Positions 1 to 9,614 of a stretch of 64,000 nt of DNA are shown piece by piece. The translations under genes were made by a program, and so were the position numbers. Source of the DNA: Archangium violaceum. GTDB taxonomy: Bacteria > Myxococcota > Myxococcia > Myxococcales > Myxococcaceae. Each line of letters begins with the position of its first letter. Within the stretch, counting starts at the first letter, position 1. The notes under the pieces are model-generated. The model was given only the letters and a program-made list of their open reading frames with translations, made no database searches and was not told the origin of the DNA. Location: contig NZ_CP069396.1 of NCBI RefSeq assembly GCF_016887565.1, forward strand, positions 3,685,001 through 3,749,000. Reading direction: 5' to 3'.

Positions 1-3
1 CCA

Positions 4-1929
4 TTGGATGTAGTGTACATGGCGCCCATGGGAAGGAACGAGGCGGGCGCCGGACGGTGGGCGCCGCTGGTGGCCGTGCTGCTCGGGACGTTGCTGTGGC
101 CCTCGGCGTGGGTGGGGGTGCCACCGCACTCGGCCGACCATAACGTCCACCTGGCCAACGCGGTGGAGAGCGGGCTCCTGCTGCGCTCCGGGCGCCTGGT
201 GGGCTGGAGCGACTTCCAGTTCGCGGGACATCCGGCCAACGCCTTCTACCCGCCGCTCGTCAACCTCACCGTGCCCGCGCTCCACCTGCTCACCGGAGGC
301 CTCCTGGGCTGGGAGGGGACGTACTCCGTCGTCCTCCTGGTGTTCCTCGGGGGCTTCGCGCTGGCGCTGTTCGTGCTGCTGCGCCCGGTGCTCGGTCCGC
401 TCTGGGCGCTGGGCGCGCTGGGCCTGTGCCTCTTCGTGGACAGGGGCGGCACGTACGCGGGTGGCCGGCACTGGTACCTCGACATGGGCGTCTGGCCGTT
501 CGGCGCGTCCGTGGCCCTGGTGCTGGCGGCGCTCGCTCGGCTGCCGGAGCTCCTGGTGGGGGGAGGGCGCCGCGAGGCCCTCGTTCCGGGGGCGTTGCTG
601 GGCCTGGGCCTGCTGGCGCATCCCTTCGCGCTCGTCCTCTTCTTCCCGCTCGCCGCGCCGCTGGTGCTCCTCGTCTGGAAGGAGGCGGGGGGCGGACTCC
701 GTGCCCCGAGGCGGTGGCTGGCCGTGTCCGCCATCGGCCTGGGCCTGGCGGCATGGTGGCTCGTCCCGTTCCTCCTCCGGGGTGGGCAGGCCGAGCACGT
801 AGGATCGCCGCCCCAGTCCCTGACGAGGCTGTGGAGCGGGATCTGGGGAGGCGAGCTCGTGCCGGGGCTGCCGGGGTGGGTGGGGCCGCTGGCGGTGGTG
901 GGCTCGGGGGTGGCGTGGCTGAAGGGAGGCGTGAGGGGGCGCTGGCTCGTGCTCGCCACCTGGGGCGCGCTGCTGCTGACGACGGACGGGCCGTACCGCC
1001 TCCTGGGGTTGGAGAAGAACCGGACGATCGAGGGGCTTCAGGTGGTGCGTTTCCGGGCGGTGGGGCGCCTGTTGCTGGTGGGGCTCTCCGTGCTGACCGT
1101 GCGCGAGCTGTTCGCCACGCTGCGCGCGCGCCATTGGTGGAGGGCGGGGACGTTGGGGCTCCTGGCGTGTGCGGGCGTGGGCACGTGGCGTCTTCGGGGA
1201 GGAGATCCCCCGGGGGGCACCTCGGAGCCGCCCAAGCACTTCCAGTGCTACACGGCCGAGGAGGAGGCCGGGCTCGAGCAACTGCTGCGGGAGGCCCTCC
1301 CGCGAATGGGGCGGGGGCGCCTGGCGCTCTACAATCCCTCACCCCACCAGCACTGCCTGATGCTCGCGGTGCCCCGGGTGGAGCGCCCCTTCTTCAAGGT
1401 GGGCTACACGCCGGCCACCGTCTTCGGCGGCAAGTTCAGCACCACGGATCCGGTGATGCTGGGACACCTGGGGGTGACGGCGGTGCTGATGGACGCGCCG
1501 GCCGACGCGTCGCTGGCGGGCCTGCCGGTGCTTGCGAGGCGGGGGCGGTTCGAGGTGCGGGAGGTCCATCCACTCCCCCGCGTCGTCGCCGAGACGCCCG
1601 GAGCGCAGGCGGAGGTGCTGTCCTGGGAGGACGAGGCGGTGCGCCTGCGCATCACCGGGCCCGAGCCCACCGAGGTGTTGCTCTGGATGGGCTGGGCCCC
1701 CGAATGGCGGGCCACGCGCGAGGGGCGGGAGGTGCCGCTCGAGCCGGCGCTCGTCGAGAGCGCGCGGTTGATGAAGCTGCGCGCGGCGCCGGGCGAGGTG
1801 GAGCTGCGCTTCGGGCCCTCGAGAGGAGCGCGTCCGGCGGCGCTCCTCTCGGTGTTGACCCTCTTGGGAATGGCGTGGGCGGTGCGGCCGCGTCCACGCC
1901 CTTCCTCCGTCAGTGGATCGTCTTCTTGA
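4..1929 (+). CDS. Polytopic membrane protein with periplasmic C-terminal domain, YfhO/PMT-like
   Basis: Integral membrane protein of unknown substrate. I see about eleven hydrophobic spans, roughly residues 20-40, 100-150, 160-225, 240-260, 285-335 and 360-397. A soluble segment of about 190 residues follows, and one last hydrophobic stretch lies near the C-terminus (about 610-628). The soluble part ends in a pattern with W-A-P-E-W near residue 565 and a short beta-rich tail before the last helix, which resembles YfhO-type and glycosyltransferase-39-like membrane proteins. This is inference from layout only; no catalytic motif was confirmed. The start is uncertain: TTG at 4, ATG at 19 and ATG at 28 are all in frame, and the true start could lie left of the window. 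The 3' end overlaps the convergent DUF2383 gene by 20 bp. Confidence 0.7.
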   Translation: MDVVYMAPMGRNEAGAGRWAPLVAVLLGTLLWPSAWVGVPPHSADHNVHLANAVESGLLLRSGRLVGWSDFQFAGHPANAFYPPLVNLTVPALHLLTGGLLGWEGTYSVVLLVFLGGFALALFVLLRPVLGPLWALGALGLCLFVDRGGTYAGGRHWYLDMGVWPFGASVALVLAALARLPELLVGGGRREALVPGALLGLGLLAHPFALVLFFPLAAPLVLLVWKEAGGGLRAPRRWLAVSAIGLGLAAWWLVPFLLRGGQAEHVGSPPQSLTRLWSGIWGGELVPGLPGWVGPLAVVGSGVAWLKGGVRGRWLVLATWGALLLTTDGPYRLLGLEKNRTIEGLQVVRFRAVGRLLLVGLSVLTVRELFATLRARHWWRAGTLGLLACAGVGTWRLRGGDPPGGTSEPPKHFQCYTAEEEAGLEQLLREALPRMGRGRLALYNPSPHQHCLMLAVPRVERPFFKVGYTPATVFGGKFSTTDPVMLGHLGVTAVLMDAPADASLAGLPVLARRGRFEVREVHPLPRVVAETPGAQAEVLSWEDEAVRLRITGPEPTEVLLWMGWAPEWRATREGREVPLEPALVESARLMKLRAAPGEVELRFGPSRGARPAALLSVLTLLGMAWAVRPRPRPSSVSGSSS

Positions 1930-2341
1930 GACGGCTCATGCGCTCGTGGGTGCGCTTCTGAGCGGGCAGCAGCTCCATGCGGACCAGGCGGCGGGCCTCG
2001 CCGTGGGTCTTGTCCATGTCGCGCTGGTAGTCCGCGAGGCCGTGGTCCTCGCCCTCCTCGAGCGCCTGTATGGCCGCCTTCTCTCCGAGGACATCGGCGC
2101 CCGCCTGGATCAGCTTCGAGAAGGTGCCCCAGATGCCCGAGCCTCCAGCGGGTTTGCCTCCGAGCTTCTCGATGCGATCACGGAGGGTGTCCACGCGGTG
2201 CTCGTGGTCGTGCAGGCAGTCTTCCAGCTGACTGCGGATCTTCTCGTCCGACACGTGGCCGATGGCCTGACGGTAGGTCTCCACGGCGGAGATCTCCCCA
2301 CGAAGGAACGAGTTGAGCGTCTCGACGTCGGTATTCGCCAT
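1910..2341 (-). CDS. DUF2383 (PA2169-like) ferritin-fold four-helix bundle protein
   Basis: Predicted soluble all-helical protein of 143 residues. The N-terminal half (MANTDVETLNSFLRGEISAV onward) with E-T-Y-R-Q-A and the D-H-E-H-R motif around residue 46 matches the DUF2383/PA2169 family, a ferritin-like four-helix bundle often linked to stress responses. The E/H residues could bind metal, but that is inference. ATG at 2341 was chosen because AGGGAG sits about 10 bases upstream and the extra upstream residues look non-coding. No neighbour suggests a pathway; the gene is convergent with the membrane protein to its left, overlapping it by 20 bp. Confidence 0.8.
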   Translation of the reverse strand: MANTDVETLNSFLRGEISAVETYRQAIGHVSDEKIRSQLEDCLHDHEHRVDTLRDRIEKLGGKPAGGSGIWGTFSKLIQAGADVLGEKAAIQALEEGEDHGLADYQRDMDKTHGEARRLVRMELLPAQKRTHERMSRLKKTIH

Positions 2342-2446
2342 GCGCGTTCTCCCTGCATGAATGGGCTCGCGCAAAGGTGATGCTCCCTCGCGGGGCGGCA
2401 ACGAACGCTTCGTCGGCCGCCCCCCCTCCGGGTCTGAGACGCGAGC

Positions 2447-3589
2447 CTATCCCTGCTTGCCCTGTGCCTGGGCCCAGAGCGAAAGCAACTCGGCCTCACG
2501 TTCCGGGGAAAGTCCGGCACGAGGCTTGTCGCGGCGCTCCTGGGGTTGGCTCTTGAACCAGGCGAGCGCATCCCGGGTGGTGATGACCGGCGAGCGGAAC
2601 TTCAGCCCGGCGCTCACCGCCCGGGCATTGCTGCGCAGGTGCATGCCCGCGTAGGCCCCGAGGGCCGGAGCCCAGATGGGGATGGCGCCCTCGCCGTCCT
2701 CGCCGTTCTTCAGGAGGAACTCGCCGGGCACCCAGGTGAGCTTCGTGTCCTTGCCCGTCACCTCCCTGCACGCGGCGAACATCTCGCCCATGGTCCAGGG
2801 CTTCTCCGGCCCCACGGCGTTGAAGGTGCCCGGGGTGTTGTTCTCGATCAGCAGCACGAGCCACTCGGCCAGGTCGCGCGCGTCGATGATCTGCAGCGGA
2901 TCCGACGGGCTGCCCGGGGCGAGCATCTCGCCGCCCTGCTCGAAGCGCCGGGGGAAGTACGAGTAGCGGTCCGAACCATCCTCGGGACCGACGATGTAGC
3001 CGGGGCGGACGACGGTGGCGCGGCCGGGCATGGCCTTCTCGGTGGCCTCCTCGCACGCGCGCTTCAGCCCGCCGTAGTTCTCGAAGTTCTTGCCCATCGT
3101 CTCGACGGTGGGGTCCGCGAGCGTCGCGGTCGCGGCGGTCTCGTCCGCGTAGGGGGTGTCGTTCTTCGCGTACGCCGAGACGCTGGAGATGTAGACGTAC
3201 TGCCCGATGTTGGGGGCCAGCAGCTCGGCGGAGGCCCGGACCATGCGCGGGTATTGGCCGGAGGTGTCGAGGACCGCGTCGAACGAACGGCCCTCGAGTG
3301 CCTTCAGGCCCTCGCCCTTTTTCGGATCCCGATCCCCGTGCAGCTTCTCCACGTCCGGGAACAGGTGCGGCCGTGTCCTGCCGCGGTTGAAGAGCGTCAG
3401 CGTGTGTCCGCGCGCCTGGGCGGCGGTGACGAACGCCGGGCCGAGAAAGTTCGTGCCACCCAGGACGAGGATCTTCTTCTTGGAGGAGGCGCGGCCCTCA
3501 CCGGACGAGGCCCGCATGCCGGGCGCGCAGGCCGTCAGCGCGCTCGCGGCCAGGATGTACTGCAGGAACTGCCTTCGGGAAGTGGTCAT
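2447..3589 (-). CDS. Exported NAD-dependent epimerase/dehydratase (extended SDR)
   Basis: Rossmann-fold oxidoreductase of 380 residues. The N-terminus carries a twin-arginine motif (S-R-R-Q-F-L-Q) and a hydrophobic stretch ending in L-T-A-C. It is therefore probably a Tat substrate, possibly lipid-anchored at that Cys. After a short linker the NAD-binding glycine motif GGTNFLG starts the fold (about residue 40). An SDR-type Y-x-x-x-K (YGGLK) is near residue 170 and an extended-SDR substrate domain follows. The family acts on nucleotide sugars or related compounds; the substrate here cannot be read. Tat export fits a cofactor-loaded enzyme. ATG at 3589 was preferred to an upstream ATG because it puts the Tat motif at the N-terminus. 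Confidence 0.85.
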   Translation of the reverse strand: MTTSRRQFLQYILAASALTACAPGMRASSGEGRASSKKKILVLGGTNFLGPAFVTAAQARGHTLTLFNRGRTRPHLFPDVEKLHGDRDPKKGEGLKALEGRSFDAVLDTSGQYPRMVRASAELLAPNIGQYVYISSVSAYAKNDTPYADETAATATLADPTVETMGKNFENYGGLKRACEEATEKAMPGRATVVRPGYIVGPEDGSDRYSYFPRRFEQGGEMLAPGSPSDPLQIIDARDLAEWLVLLIENNTPGTFNAVGPEKPWTMGEMFAACREVTGKDTKLTWVPGEFLLKNGEDGEGAIPIWAPALGAYAGMHLRSNARAVSAGLKFRSPVITTRDALAWFKSQPQERRDKPRAGLSPEREAELLSLWAQAQGKQG

Positions 3590-3682
3590 GGTCAGGAGTC
3601 GAAGGGTAACCGAGAAGGGGAGCGACCGGGCCACGAACGGCCCGGTCCCTCGGTAGCCCCCCAAGACACCCGGCGGTTTTTC

Positions 3683-5317
3683 CTATTCCCCACGTGCCTG
3701 GGCGTCGGCTTCGAGCTCGAGGAAGACCTTTCCATCGCTTCCAGCGAGCCCGAGCAGCCACATCAGATCCGGCACCTCCGCGCCCTCCTTCATCCAGATG
3801 CGGAAGCATTGCGTGCGATTGTCCCGCCAGAACGCCACGCCCCCCATATCCGTTCCGGCCTCGGGCCTGTCGGTGCCCACCCTCGGAGACAGCGAACGCC
3901 GGGGGCCGAGCTCGATCCACCTTTCCTTCTCGGGGGAGGACGTGCCGCAGCCCTGGTTGCCCACCCGCAACGTGACCGTGGGAAGGGCAGCGGAGAACAG
4001 GATCGCGACCTCTGGACCTACCCGCCGGAGGGCTGCCTTCGTCGAGGCGGGGGGCTGGTGGCCGGGACCCACCACGAGCGCGAGCGACTCAAGGCCGATG
4101 TGCCTGGCCGCCGAGACCAGCGCTGTCAGCGCCGGGACCGGCAATCCCTCCTGGAGCGCCACTGGGATCCAGGGAGGCGGGGTGGCCTGTCCGCTGAGAG
4201 CGAAGAACGTCATGTGCCGTTGCTGGGCATCCAGCACCCGGGCGAGGGCCTCGGTGCCCTCGCTCCAGGCCACCCGAGGACCGTGGGGGGACGACAGTCC
4301 ATCCGGGTGGGCGATGAGCGCCGGTGGGGGGACGTATCTCAGGTTGGGAACCTCGGCCTGGATCAGGGTCGCGACATGGGCGTCATCTCCGGCGATACCG
4401 CTGGAGCGCTCCGCCTCTCGGAAGATGAAGCGCTCGGCCATCCGGTCCACGCCGTGAGCGCTCACGATGATGGCGAGCACGAACCCCCGGGTGACAAGGC
4501 TCACGGGATGCGTCCGTGGAGCACGAAGGCCACGGATGAGCCAGATGCACGAGGACAGCAGCGCCACTGCGAGTGTGGCCTGGCGGAGCAGATGGAGCAG
4601 GGACCACCGTTCCGCGAGTACATCGTGCGTGGAATCCCATGTCGCCAGTCCCGACTGGGCGACGGCGGCGAGGAGGTCGAACGCTGTCCTCGAGGCGAGG
4701 CTGGCGCAAACCCCGTTGACCACGAGTCCTGCCAGGCAGAGTCCACCCAGGCGCTTGGTGCCAGCGTCCTCAGGGCGGGAGCCCGAGGGTTCTCCGGGCG
4801 GCTCGGGAACGAGCCCGACTCCGGCCACATCGAGAATCAGTGCCACGATGAGCGCGCCGAGCAGCAGCATGCAGCCGAGGATGACGATGGAGCGGACGCT
4901 CATGAGCTCCGCCAAGCCTATCGCCAGCGTCGCCCATGAGGAGGCGTGGCCCACGGTCGCCATGAGGCCCACGACGCCGTACTTGCAATGGACGAAGAGG
5001 TACAACGAGCACAGGAGCCAGGGCAGTCCGATCAACAGCGAGGACGACTTCAAGGCGGGCCGCTGGTATTTGCCCCAGCGGTAGAAGATCACCGCCAGGA
5101 GCACCGGGCTGAAGATCAGCCAGGTCAGGAGGAGCCGCTGCGTCAACGGGACGTAGCGGCTGACATCGGACACGAAGAAATGCCCATCGTATTGCAGCCT
5201 CTGGGCTTCGAGCCGTTGGTGCAGCGCGTAGGCGCACGCCGGTCCATACAGGAACAGCGGGGGTAGGCTGGCATAGAGCCAACCACGCCAGGCGCGAGTC
5301 TTTCGCTGGATGGACAC
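3683..5317 (-). CDS. Multi-pass membrane protein with soluble C-terminal domain, unknown function
   Basis: Not recognised. The first 300 residues contain about eight hydrophobic spans (near 13-31, 62-82, 92-112, 118-138, 143-168, 195-215, 245-262, 277-297). A soluble region of about 240 residues follows, rich in Pro and Gly, with a segment M-T-F-F-A-L-S-G and a later V-A-I-L-F-S-A-A-L-P-T-V-T-L strand pattern. I see no catalytic motif. The start is GTG at 5317, fixed by a short basic leader before the first span. It stands alone on the minus strand between an epimerase and a patatin gene. Confidence 0.75.
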   Translation of the reverse strand: MSIQRKTRAWRGWLYASLPPLFLYGPACAYALHQRLEAQRLQYDGHFFVSDVSRYVPLTQRLLLTWLIFSPVLLAVIFYRWGKYQRPALKSSSLLIGLPWLLCSLYLFVHCKYGVVGLMATVGHASSWATLAIGLAELMSVRSIVILGCMLLLGALIVALILDVAGVGLVPEPPGEPSGSRPEDAGTKRLGGLCLAGLVVNGVCASLASRTAFDLLAAVAQSGLATWDSTHDVLAERWSLLHLLRQATLAVALLSSCIWLIRGLRAPRTHPVSLVTRGFVLAIIVSAHGVDRMAERFIFREAERSSGIAGDDAHVATLIQAEVPNLRYVPPPALIAHPDGLSSPHGPRVAWSEGTEALARVLDAQQRHMTFFALSGQATPPPWIPVALQEGLPVPALTALVSAARHIGLESLALVVGPGHQPPASTKAALRRVGPEVAILFSAALPTVTLRVGNQGCGTSSPEKERWIELGPRRSLSPRVGTDRPEAGTDMGGVAFWRDNRTQCFRIWMKEGAEVPDLMWLLGLAGSDGKVFLELEADAQARGE

Positions 5318-5354
5318 GGTCCCCAGCGTAGCATCGAGCCGGGCGGCGGGTGGG

Positions 5355-6278
5355 CTACGGAGCCGGCATCGAGGGGACGGGTGGAGGGACGTTCACCACG
5401 GTCTGCTGGAGCATCGCCATCCGCGCGACGTCCTCGCCGTGCCGCATGCGCAGCCGGATCGTCTCGGGCGAGAAGTCGAGGGAGTCCCCCATCGGCTTGC
5501 GCGGGGTGAGCACGGTGATGGGGCAGTAGCGATAGGCGCTCCCATCGGGCTTCTTCAGGGTCAAGCCCGCCTCGTGGGCCTGTCTCACGACGTCATTGAT
5601 GCGGACGAACTCGTCCACGTCGTTGAGCAGGATTTCATTGATGGTGATGTCGGTGAGGCTGCGCTTGGCCACGTCCACGATGTTGGCCGGAGTCTTCGCC
5701 GATTCGACCTCTCCCGCGCTGCAGGGGATGACCACGATCTCGGTCGCGTTGAAGCGCAGTGCGTCACCGAGGGGGGTGACGTTGCGCAGACCTCCGTCCA
5801 CGAACGCCTTCGGGCCAATCGCTTCCCAGATGACGGGCATCGTCGCGCTGTGCCACACCGCGTCCAGGAAGTCCGGAGCATCGCTGTCCACCAGATCGTA
5901 CAGTCCCGACACGAGCGAGACGCGGCCGACATGGGTGGGGATGCGGAAGGGCCGTCCCTTGGCGTGCTTCTCGATGAGCGCCCGCAGCGGCGTGTCATCG
6001 TAGAACCCGAGCTTGCGCTGGACGGCGAGCCGGAAGGCCACGATGGGCCAGGAGAACTTCTTGTAGATGTCCTGCTCGCGGATGTTCAGCCAGAGGTTCA
6101 TCAGCCGTTGGTACTCCTCCTGCGCGAGGAGCGTGCCATTCAGGGCTCCGACGGACACTCCGAAGATGCGCTCCCAGCGGAACCCGAACTGTTCGCGCAG
6201 GACGCGCTCGGCGCCGACCTGAAACGCACCCTTGGCACCACCGCCGGAAAGAACGAGTGTAGCGAGTCGCTCCGCCAT
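5355..6278 (-). CDS. Patatin-like phospholipase family protein
   Basis: Predicted serine lipid acyl hydrolase of 307 residues with the patatin Ser-Asp dyad. The oxyanion-hole motif GGGAKG lies at about residue 13, the nucleophile elbow G-V-S-V-G (GxSxG) at about 40, and the D-G-G containing the catalytic Asp at about 165. No signal peptide is visible, so it is cytoplasmic or delivered by other means. Length is normal for bacterial patatins. The minus-strand gene ends 37 bp from the start of the next gene in that direction, so co-transcription is possible. The substrate (phospholipid or other acyl ester) cannot be assigned. Confidence 0.9.
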   Translation of the reverse strand: MAERLATLVLSGGGAKGAFQVGAERVLREQFGFRWERIFGVSVGALNGTLLAQEEYQRLMNLWLNIREQDIYKKFSWPIVAFRLAVQRKLGFYDDTPLRALIEKHAKGRPFRIPTHVGRVSLVSGLYDLVDSDAPDFLDAVWHSATMPVIWEAIGPKAFVDGGLRNVTPLGDALRFNATEIVVIPCSAGEVESAKTPANIVDVAKRSLTDITINEILLNDVDEFVRINDVVRQAHEAGLTLKKPDGSAYRYCPITVLTPRKPMGDSLDFSPETIRLRMRHGEDVARMAMLQQTVVNVPPPVPSMPAP

Positions 6279-6457
6279 GGCCTGCCCCCCGATGGCGTGG
6301 ATCGGCGATGCGGTAACGGAATCGTCGCCACGCGGATGCGGCGTTCATACCGGTGCATCCAGGGGGCCGGAATCACCCCGGAGCGCGGGGCCACGGTCCT
6401 GGGCGAGACATCCAAGGCCCGGGAGCTCGTCCCGGAGTGCGAGAACCTCCCGGCTCT

Positions 6458-8248
6458 TCAACGTGGTGGTTTCACGCGGGGGCCGGGACGGGGCGTGGAG
6501 GGGGCGGCGGGCTTGGGGGCGGGTGGCTCGCCGAGCCTGGGAATCGCGGCATCCGCCAGGTCGCCACCGAGGAGGGCCGCGGAGCGTGACTCGCAGGCCT
6601 CCCACATGCGGAGGAAGGCCTCGGCCGAGGAGAAGAGCGGATCCATCTGCGCATCCGTCATGCCCACGTGGACGAGGTCGCGGATGAAGTCCGGCAGCAG
6701 GCCGATGTGGGCCAGCCCATCGGTGTTGAAGTCGAACTCGCGCGTGTTGGCTCGTGCCTTCACGAAGGGCGCGTCCGAGCGGTACATGGTGCCCGCGTAG
6801 GGCAGTTGCGGTTTGTCGATCTGCCGCCGTTGCTGGACGGGGCGCCGCTTCTCGCGCGCCTTGTCATCCTTCAGGCTGTAGGCGGCGTTGGGCCCGTAGC
6901 GAGGGCCCGGCTGCTGGTTGAGGCCATTGAAGTCGGTGCCCATGGCCACGCCGCCAGCGCCCACCTCGCGCAGCAGGGACAGGGCGTACTGGTAGGACTG
7001 GGCCCACGTCTTGGAGGAGCGCGCGCAGTCGTTCTCCACCGTGCCGCCGGGGAAGTCCTTCAGCTCGAGCTGGTTGGTGATGGGGGCCAGCAGTCCGCCC
7101 AGCGCGAGGATGCGCCGGGCCTGCTCGCGCGTCTTCTGGTACTCGCTGGCGCGCTTGGACTTGCGGCTCGTGTCCTGGGGGGCCAGGGCCTGCTCGCGGA
7201 AGGCGCAGTGCGAGGCGACGACGGGGTAGCCCGTCTGCTCGGCCAGGCCGAGCACCGAGTCGGTGCAGCGCTCGGACATGTGCTCCACGTCGAGGATGAA
7301 GCCCTGGCGCATGGCCTCGCGCAGGAAGGTTTCCCCCAGGGGCGTGAGGCCGAGCTGGTTGACGTGGCCCTGGCCCGGGGCGTTGAGGGCGTAGCCGTGC
7401 GGGTAGTGCGCCCGGCGTGTCAGCTCGTAGAAGGCGATGACGAGCTTGGTCTGCGTGTCCAGGTCCTGTCCGAGCCGGAAGCCCACGCTGGGGTTGCCCT
7501 GGACGTCGAAGAAGCGCCCCCGCAGGAAGTGGTTCAACAGGTTGAACTTGTCGTCGTAGACGGCGGCGCCACCGAAGCTGTTGTTGGCCAGGTGCAGCGG
7601 GGTGATCATCCGGAAGCCCTGGTCCCGGAGCCACTGGAGGATGCGGGGCAGCCGCTCCTGGGGGAGGGCCTGCTTGTTGAGCAGCTCCCGGTCACCCAGG
7701 AGGCTGTCCAGCGAGTCCACCTCCACGCCAGCCACCACGGCCAGCTTGCCGGACGCGATGAGCCGGCGGGCCTCCGAGGCGCTCAGGGCCAGTCCCATCC
7801 AGCTCGAGTGCCGCTCGGTGAAGCGGCGCAGCTCGCGCATCTGCTTCTCGATGGAGCTCTCGTCCTTGTCGGGGTGGTGGAACTCCTCGGCCAGCAGCTC
7901 GTTGTTGACGGCCACGCTGCACAGCAGCCGCAGCCCTCCGGCATGGGCCCGTTGGATCCACTCCACGAAGAGCTGCTGGTGGACCATCGTGTTGAAGTGG
8001 GGCCAGTCGGCATAGGTGCCATGGCCGCAGGGGCCGTGGCCCACGCCGCCCTCGATGAAGACCTGCACCAGGGGCCAGTTCTTCCCGAAGTTGCCCAGGC
8101 CCCACTTGCCGTGGAGGTGGATGTCACATCGGGCGAGCGCCTGCTCCATCTTCCCATCCGGGAACCCGGCGAGCACATGTCCGCCGAAGCCCAGGTGGGC
8201 CATCACGTGGCAGTGGAGATCGGCGAATCCGAACACGGGGGAAGCCAT
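6458..8248 (-). CDS. Long M19 (membrane dipeptidase)-like metallohydrolase
   Basis: Amidohydrolase-superfamily protein of 596 residues related to peptidase family M19. Visible markers are the D-L-H-C-H metal motif at residues 10-14, a central E-V-D after a V-V-A-G-V strand, V-A-S-H-C-A-F-R (metal His), and G-V-A-M-G-T-D-F-N-G near residue 445. H-I-G-L-L-P-D-F-I, usual near the C-terminus of dipeptidases, is also present. It is much longer than standard renal dipeptidase-like enzymes (about 320-400), with insertions near residues 25-110 and 460-500 and a Pro-rich tail. No signal peptide is seen. A GGAGG sits 6-10 bases before the ATG. The substrate could be a dipeptide or another amide. Confidence 0.85.
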   Translation of the reverse strand: MASPVFGFADLHCHVMAHLGFGGHVLAGFPDGKMEQALARCDIHLHGKWGLGNFGKNWPLVQVFIEGGVGHGPCGHGTYADWPHFNTMVHQQLFVEWIQRAHAGGLRLLCSVAVNNELLAEEFHHPDKDESSIEKQMRELRRFTERHSSWMGLALSASEARRLIASGKLAVVAGVEVDSLDSLLGDRELLNKQALPQERLPRILQWLRDQGFRMITPLHLANNSFGGAAVYDDKFNLLNHFLRGRFFDVQGNPSVGFRLGQDLDTQTKLVIAFYELTRRAHYPHGYALNAPGQGHVNQLGLTPLGETFLREAMRQGFILDVEHMSERCTDSVLGLAEQTGYPVVASHCAFREQALAPQDTSRKSKRASEYQKTREQARRILALGGLLAPITNQLELKDFPGGTVENDCARSSKTWAQSYQYALSLLREVGAGGVAMGTDFNGLNQQPGPRYGPNAAYSLKDDKAREKRRPVQQRRQIDKPQLPYAGTMYRSDAPFVKARANTREFDFNTDGLAHIGLLPDFIRDLVHVGMTDAQMDPLFSSAEAFLRMWEACESRSAALLGGDLADAAIPRLGEPPAPKPAAPSTPRPGPRVKPPR

Positions 8249-8297
8249 GGGAACCTCCGGGGCCGGCTGCGAGAGGGGACAGCATGCACCGGACGCT

Positions 8298-9545
8298 TCA
8301 AGGCGTCGCGGCTTCCGGCCACTTTCGTCTCTTCACCAACTCTCGTGGCGTGGGAGGGCGCGGGTCCGGGGCATCGAGCGGCTCGACGACGAGCTCGAAC
8401 AGTCCGTTGTCGAAAGGTTGGCCGGGAGCGGGAGCCTTCGGGGTGAGGCGCTCGCGCAGGCCCTGCTTCGCCAGCGTCCTCGCGCGATAGTGGCAATAGG
8501 GGTTGTTGCCCGGCCTGCCGAACAGCGAGTGCGCGGTGAAGCTGCACCCGGCCATGCACGCCGCCGCGAACGGGCAGGTGCGGCAGAAGCCCCAGAGGTC
8601 CTCCACGGTGCGCGTGCGCGTGAAGGCGAGCTCCGGCGAGCCCTCCCAGATGTCGCGCAGCGGCCGCTGGCGCAGGTTGCCGCCCACGTAGTGCGCCGTC
8701 TGCAGGGAGGGACACCCCTTCACGGCGCCATTGGACTCGATGCCCATCACGTACCGGCCCGCCATGCAGCCCCGCCAGTGGTCCCCGGCATCGGGGCGGG
8801 GCGAGCGCAGCAGGCCTTCCTCGGGCCCGAAGTACCCCAGGTTGTTGCCGGGCATGAGGGTGATGCCGTCCTCGAAGGCGCGCGTCTTCAGGGCCGCGAT
8901 GCGGGGGAGCAGGTCGATCAAATCCCACGGCTGGAGCAGCATGGCCGGACGGTCCGCCGCGCGCCCGAGCGGGGCGGTGATCTGAAGCTGCCAGGCGCGG
9001 ATGCCGAGCCCCTTCAGGTGCTCGTAGAGGGGCTCCAGGTCGGCCTGGTTGAGCCGGTTGAGGTTGGTGTTGGCCGCCACGCGCACGCCCGCCGCGCCCA
9101 GGAAGCGCAGCGCCCCGGTGGCCGAGGCGAAGCTGCCCGGGGCGGCACGCATCAGGTCGTGCGTGGGCTCCAACCCGTCGATGCTGACGGAGGCCGCGTA
9201 CAGGCCGGCGTCGGCCACCTGCCGGGCGAGGGCCTCGGTGATGCCACGGCCGCCGGTGGTCATCCCCGGGCGGATGCCCGCCTCCTTCAATGCGCGGACG
9301 ATGTCGAGGAAGCCCGGGTGCAGGTACGCCTCGCCGCCGATGAGCACCACCTCGCGGGCGCGCATCTCCCGGAGCTGACGGACCACGCCGAGCGCCTCCT
9401 CGGTGGAGAGCTCATCGGGGCGGTGCGTGCCCGCGCGCGAGCCGCAGTGGGTGCAGGGCTGATCGCAGCGGAGGGTGAGCTCCCAGACGACGTAGGCCGG
9501 GTGGTGGTCCGGCTGGGTGACCTCGAGTCGGCGCAACATGGACAT
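8298..9545 (-). CDS. Radical SAM/SPASM peptide-maturase-like enzyme
   Basis: Predicted [4Fe-4S] radical S-adenosylmethionine enzyme of 415 residues. The SAM-cluster motif C-x3-C-x2-C is at residues 27-34 (C-D-Q-P-C-T-H-C), followed by V-L-I-G-G-E-A-Y, the GGE SAM-binding turn. The C-terminal third carries a SPASM-type Cys set: G-C-M-A-G-R, G-C-P-S, then C-R-T-C-P-F-A-A-A-C-M-A-G-C and a late C-H-Y-R. SPASM enzymes usually modify ribosomal peptides or activate sulfatases. No sulfatase is nearby, but a Cys-rich lipobox protein is divergently encoded 169 bp away, which suggests a maturase-substrate pair (inference). ATG at 9545 has AAAGG just upstream; ATG at 9539 is an alternative. Confidence 0.9.
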   Translation of the reverse strand: MSMLRRLEVTQPDHHPAYVVWELTLRCDQPCTHCGSRAGTHRPDELSTEEALGVVRQLREMRAREVVLIGGEAYLHPGFLDIVRALKEAGIRPGMTTGGRGITEALARQVADAGLYAASVSIDGLEPTHDLMRAAPGSFASATGALRFLGAAGVRVAANTNLNRLNQADLEPLYEHLKGLGIRAWQLQITAPLGRAADRPAMLLQPWDLIDLLPRIAALKTRAFEDGITLMPGNNLGYFGPEEGLLRSPRPDAGDHWRGCMAGRYVMGIESNGAVKGCPSLQTAHYVGGNLRQRPLRDIWEGSPELAFTRTRTVEDLWGFCRTCPFAAACMAGCSFTAHSLFGRPGNNPYCHYRARTLAKQGLRERLTPKAPAPGQPFDNGLFELVVEPLDAPDPRPPTPRELVKRRKWPEAATP

Positions 9546-9584
9546 GCCTTTGGATGGAGCAAGAAGCGGGCACAATCCCCACCC

Positions 9585-9600
9585 CTGACAGGAATGTCAG
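9585..9600. promoter_or_regulatory. Operator-like dyad in the divergent rSAM/lipoprotein intergenic region
   Basis: Perfect inverted repeat CTGACA-GGAA-TGTCAG, flanked by C-runs and G-runs that extend the symmetry imperfectly. It lies 40 bp upstream of the radical SAM gene and 115 bp upstream of the small Cys-rich gene. Such a dyad could be a repressor or activator site controlling one or both genes; no binding protein can be named. Confidence 0.4.
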
Positions 9601-9614
9601 AGGGGATGAACGGG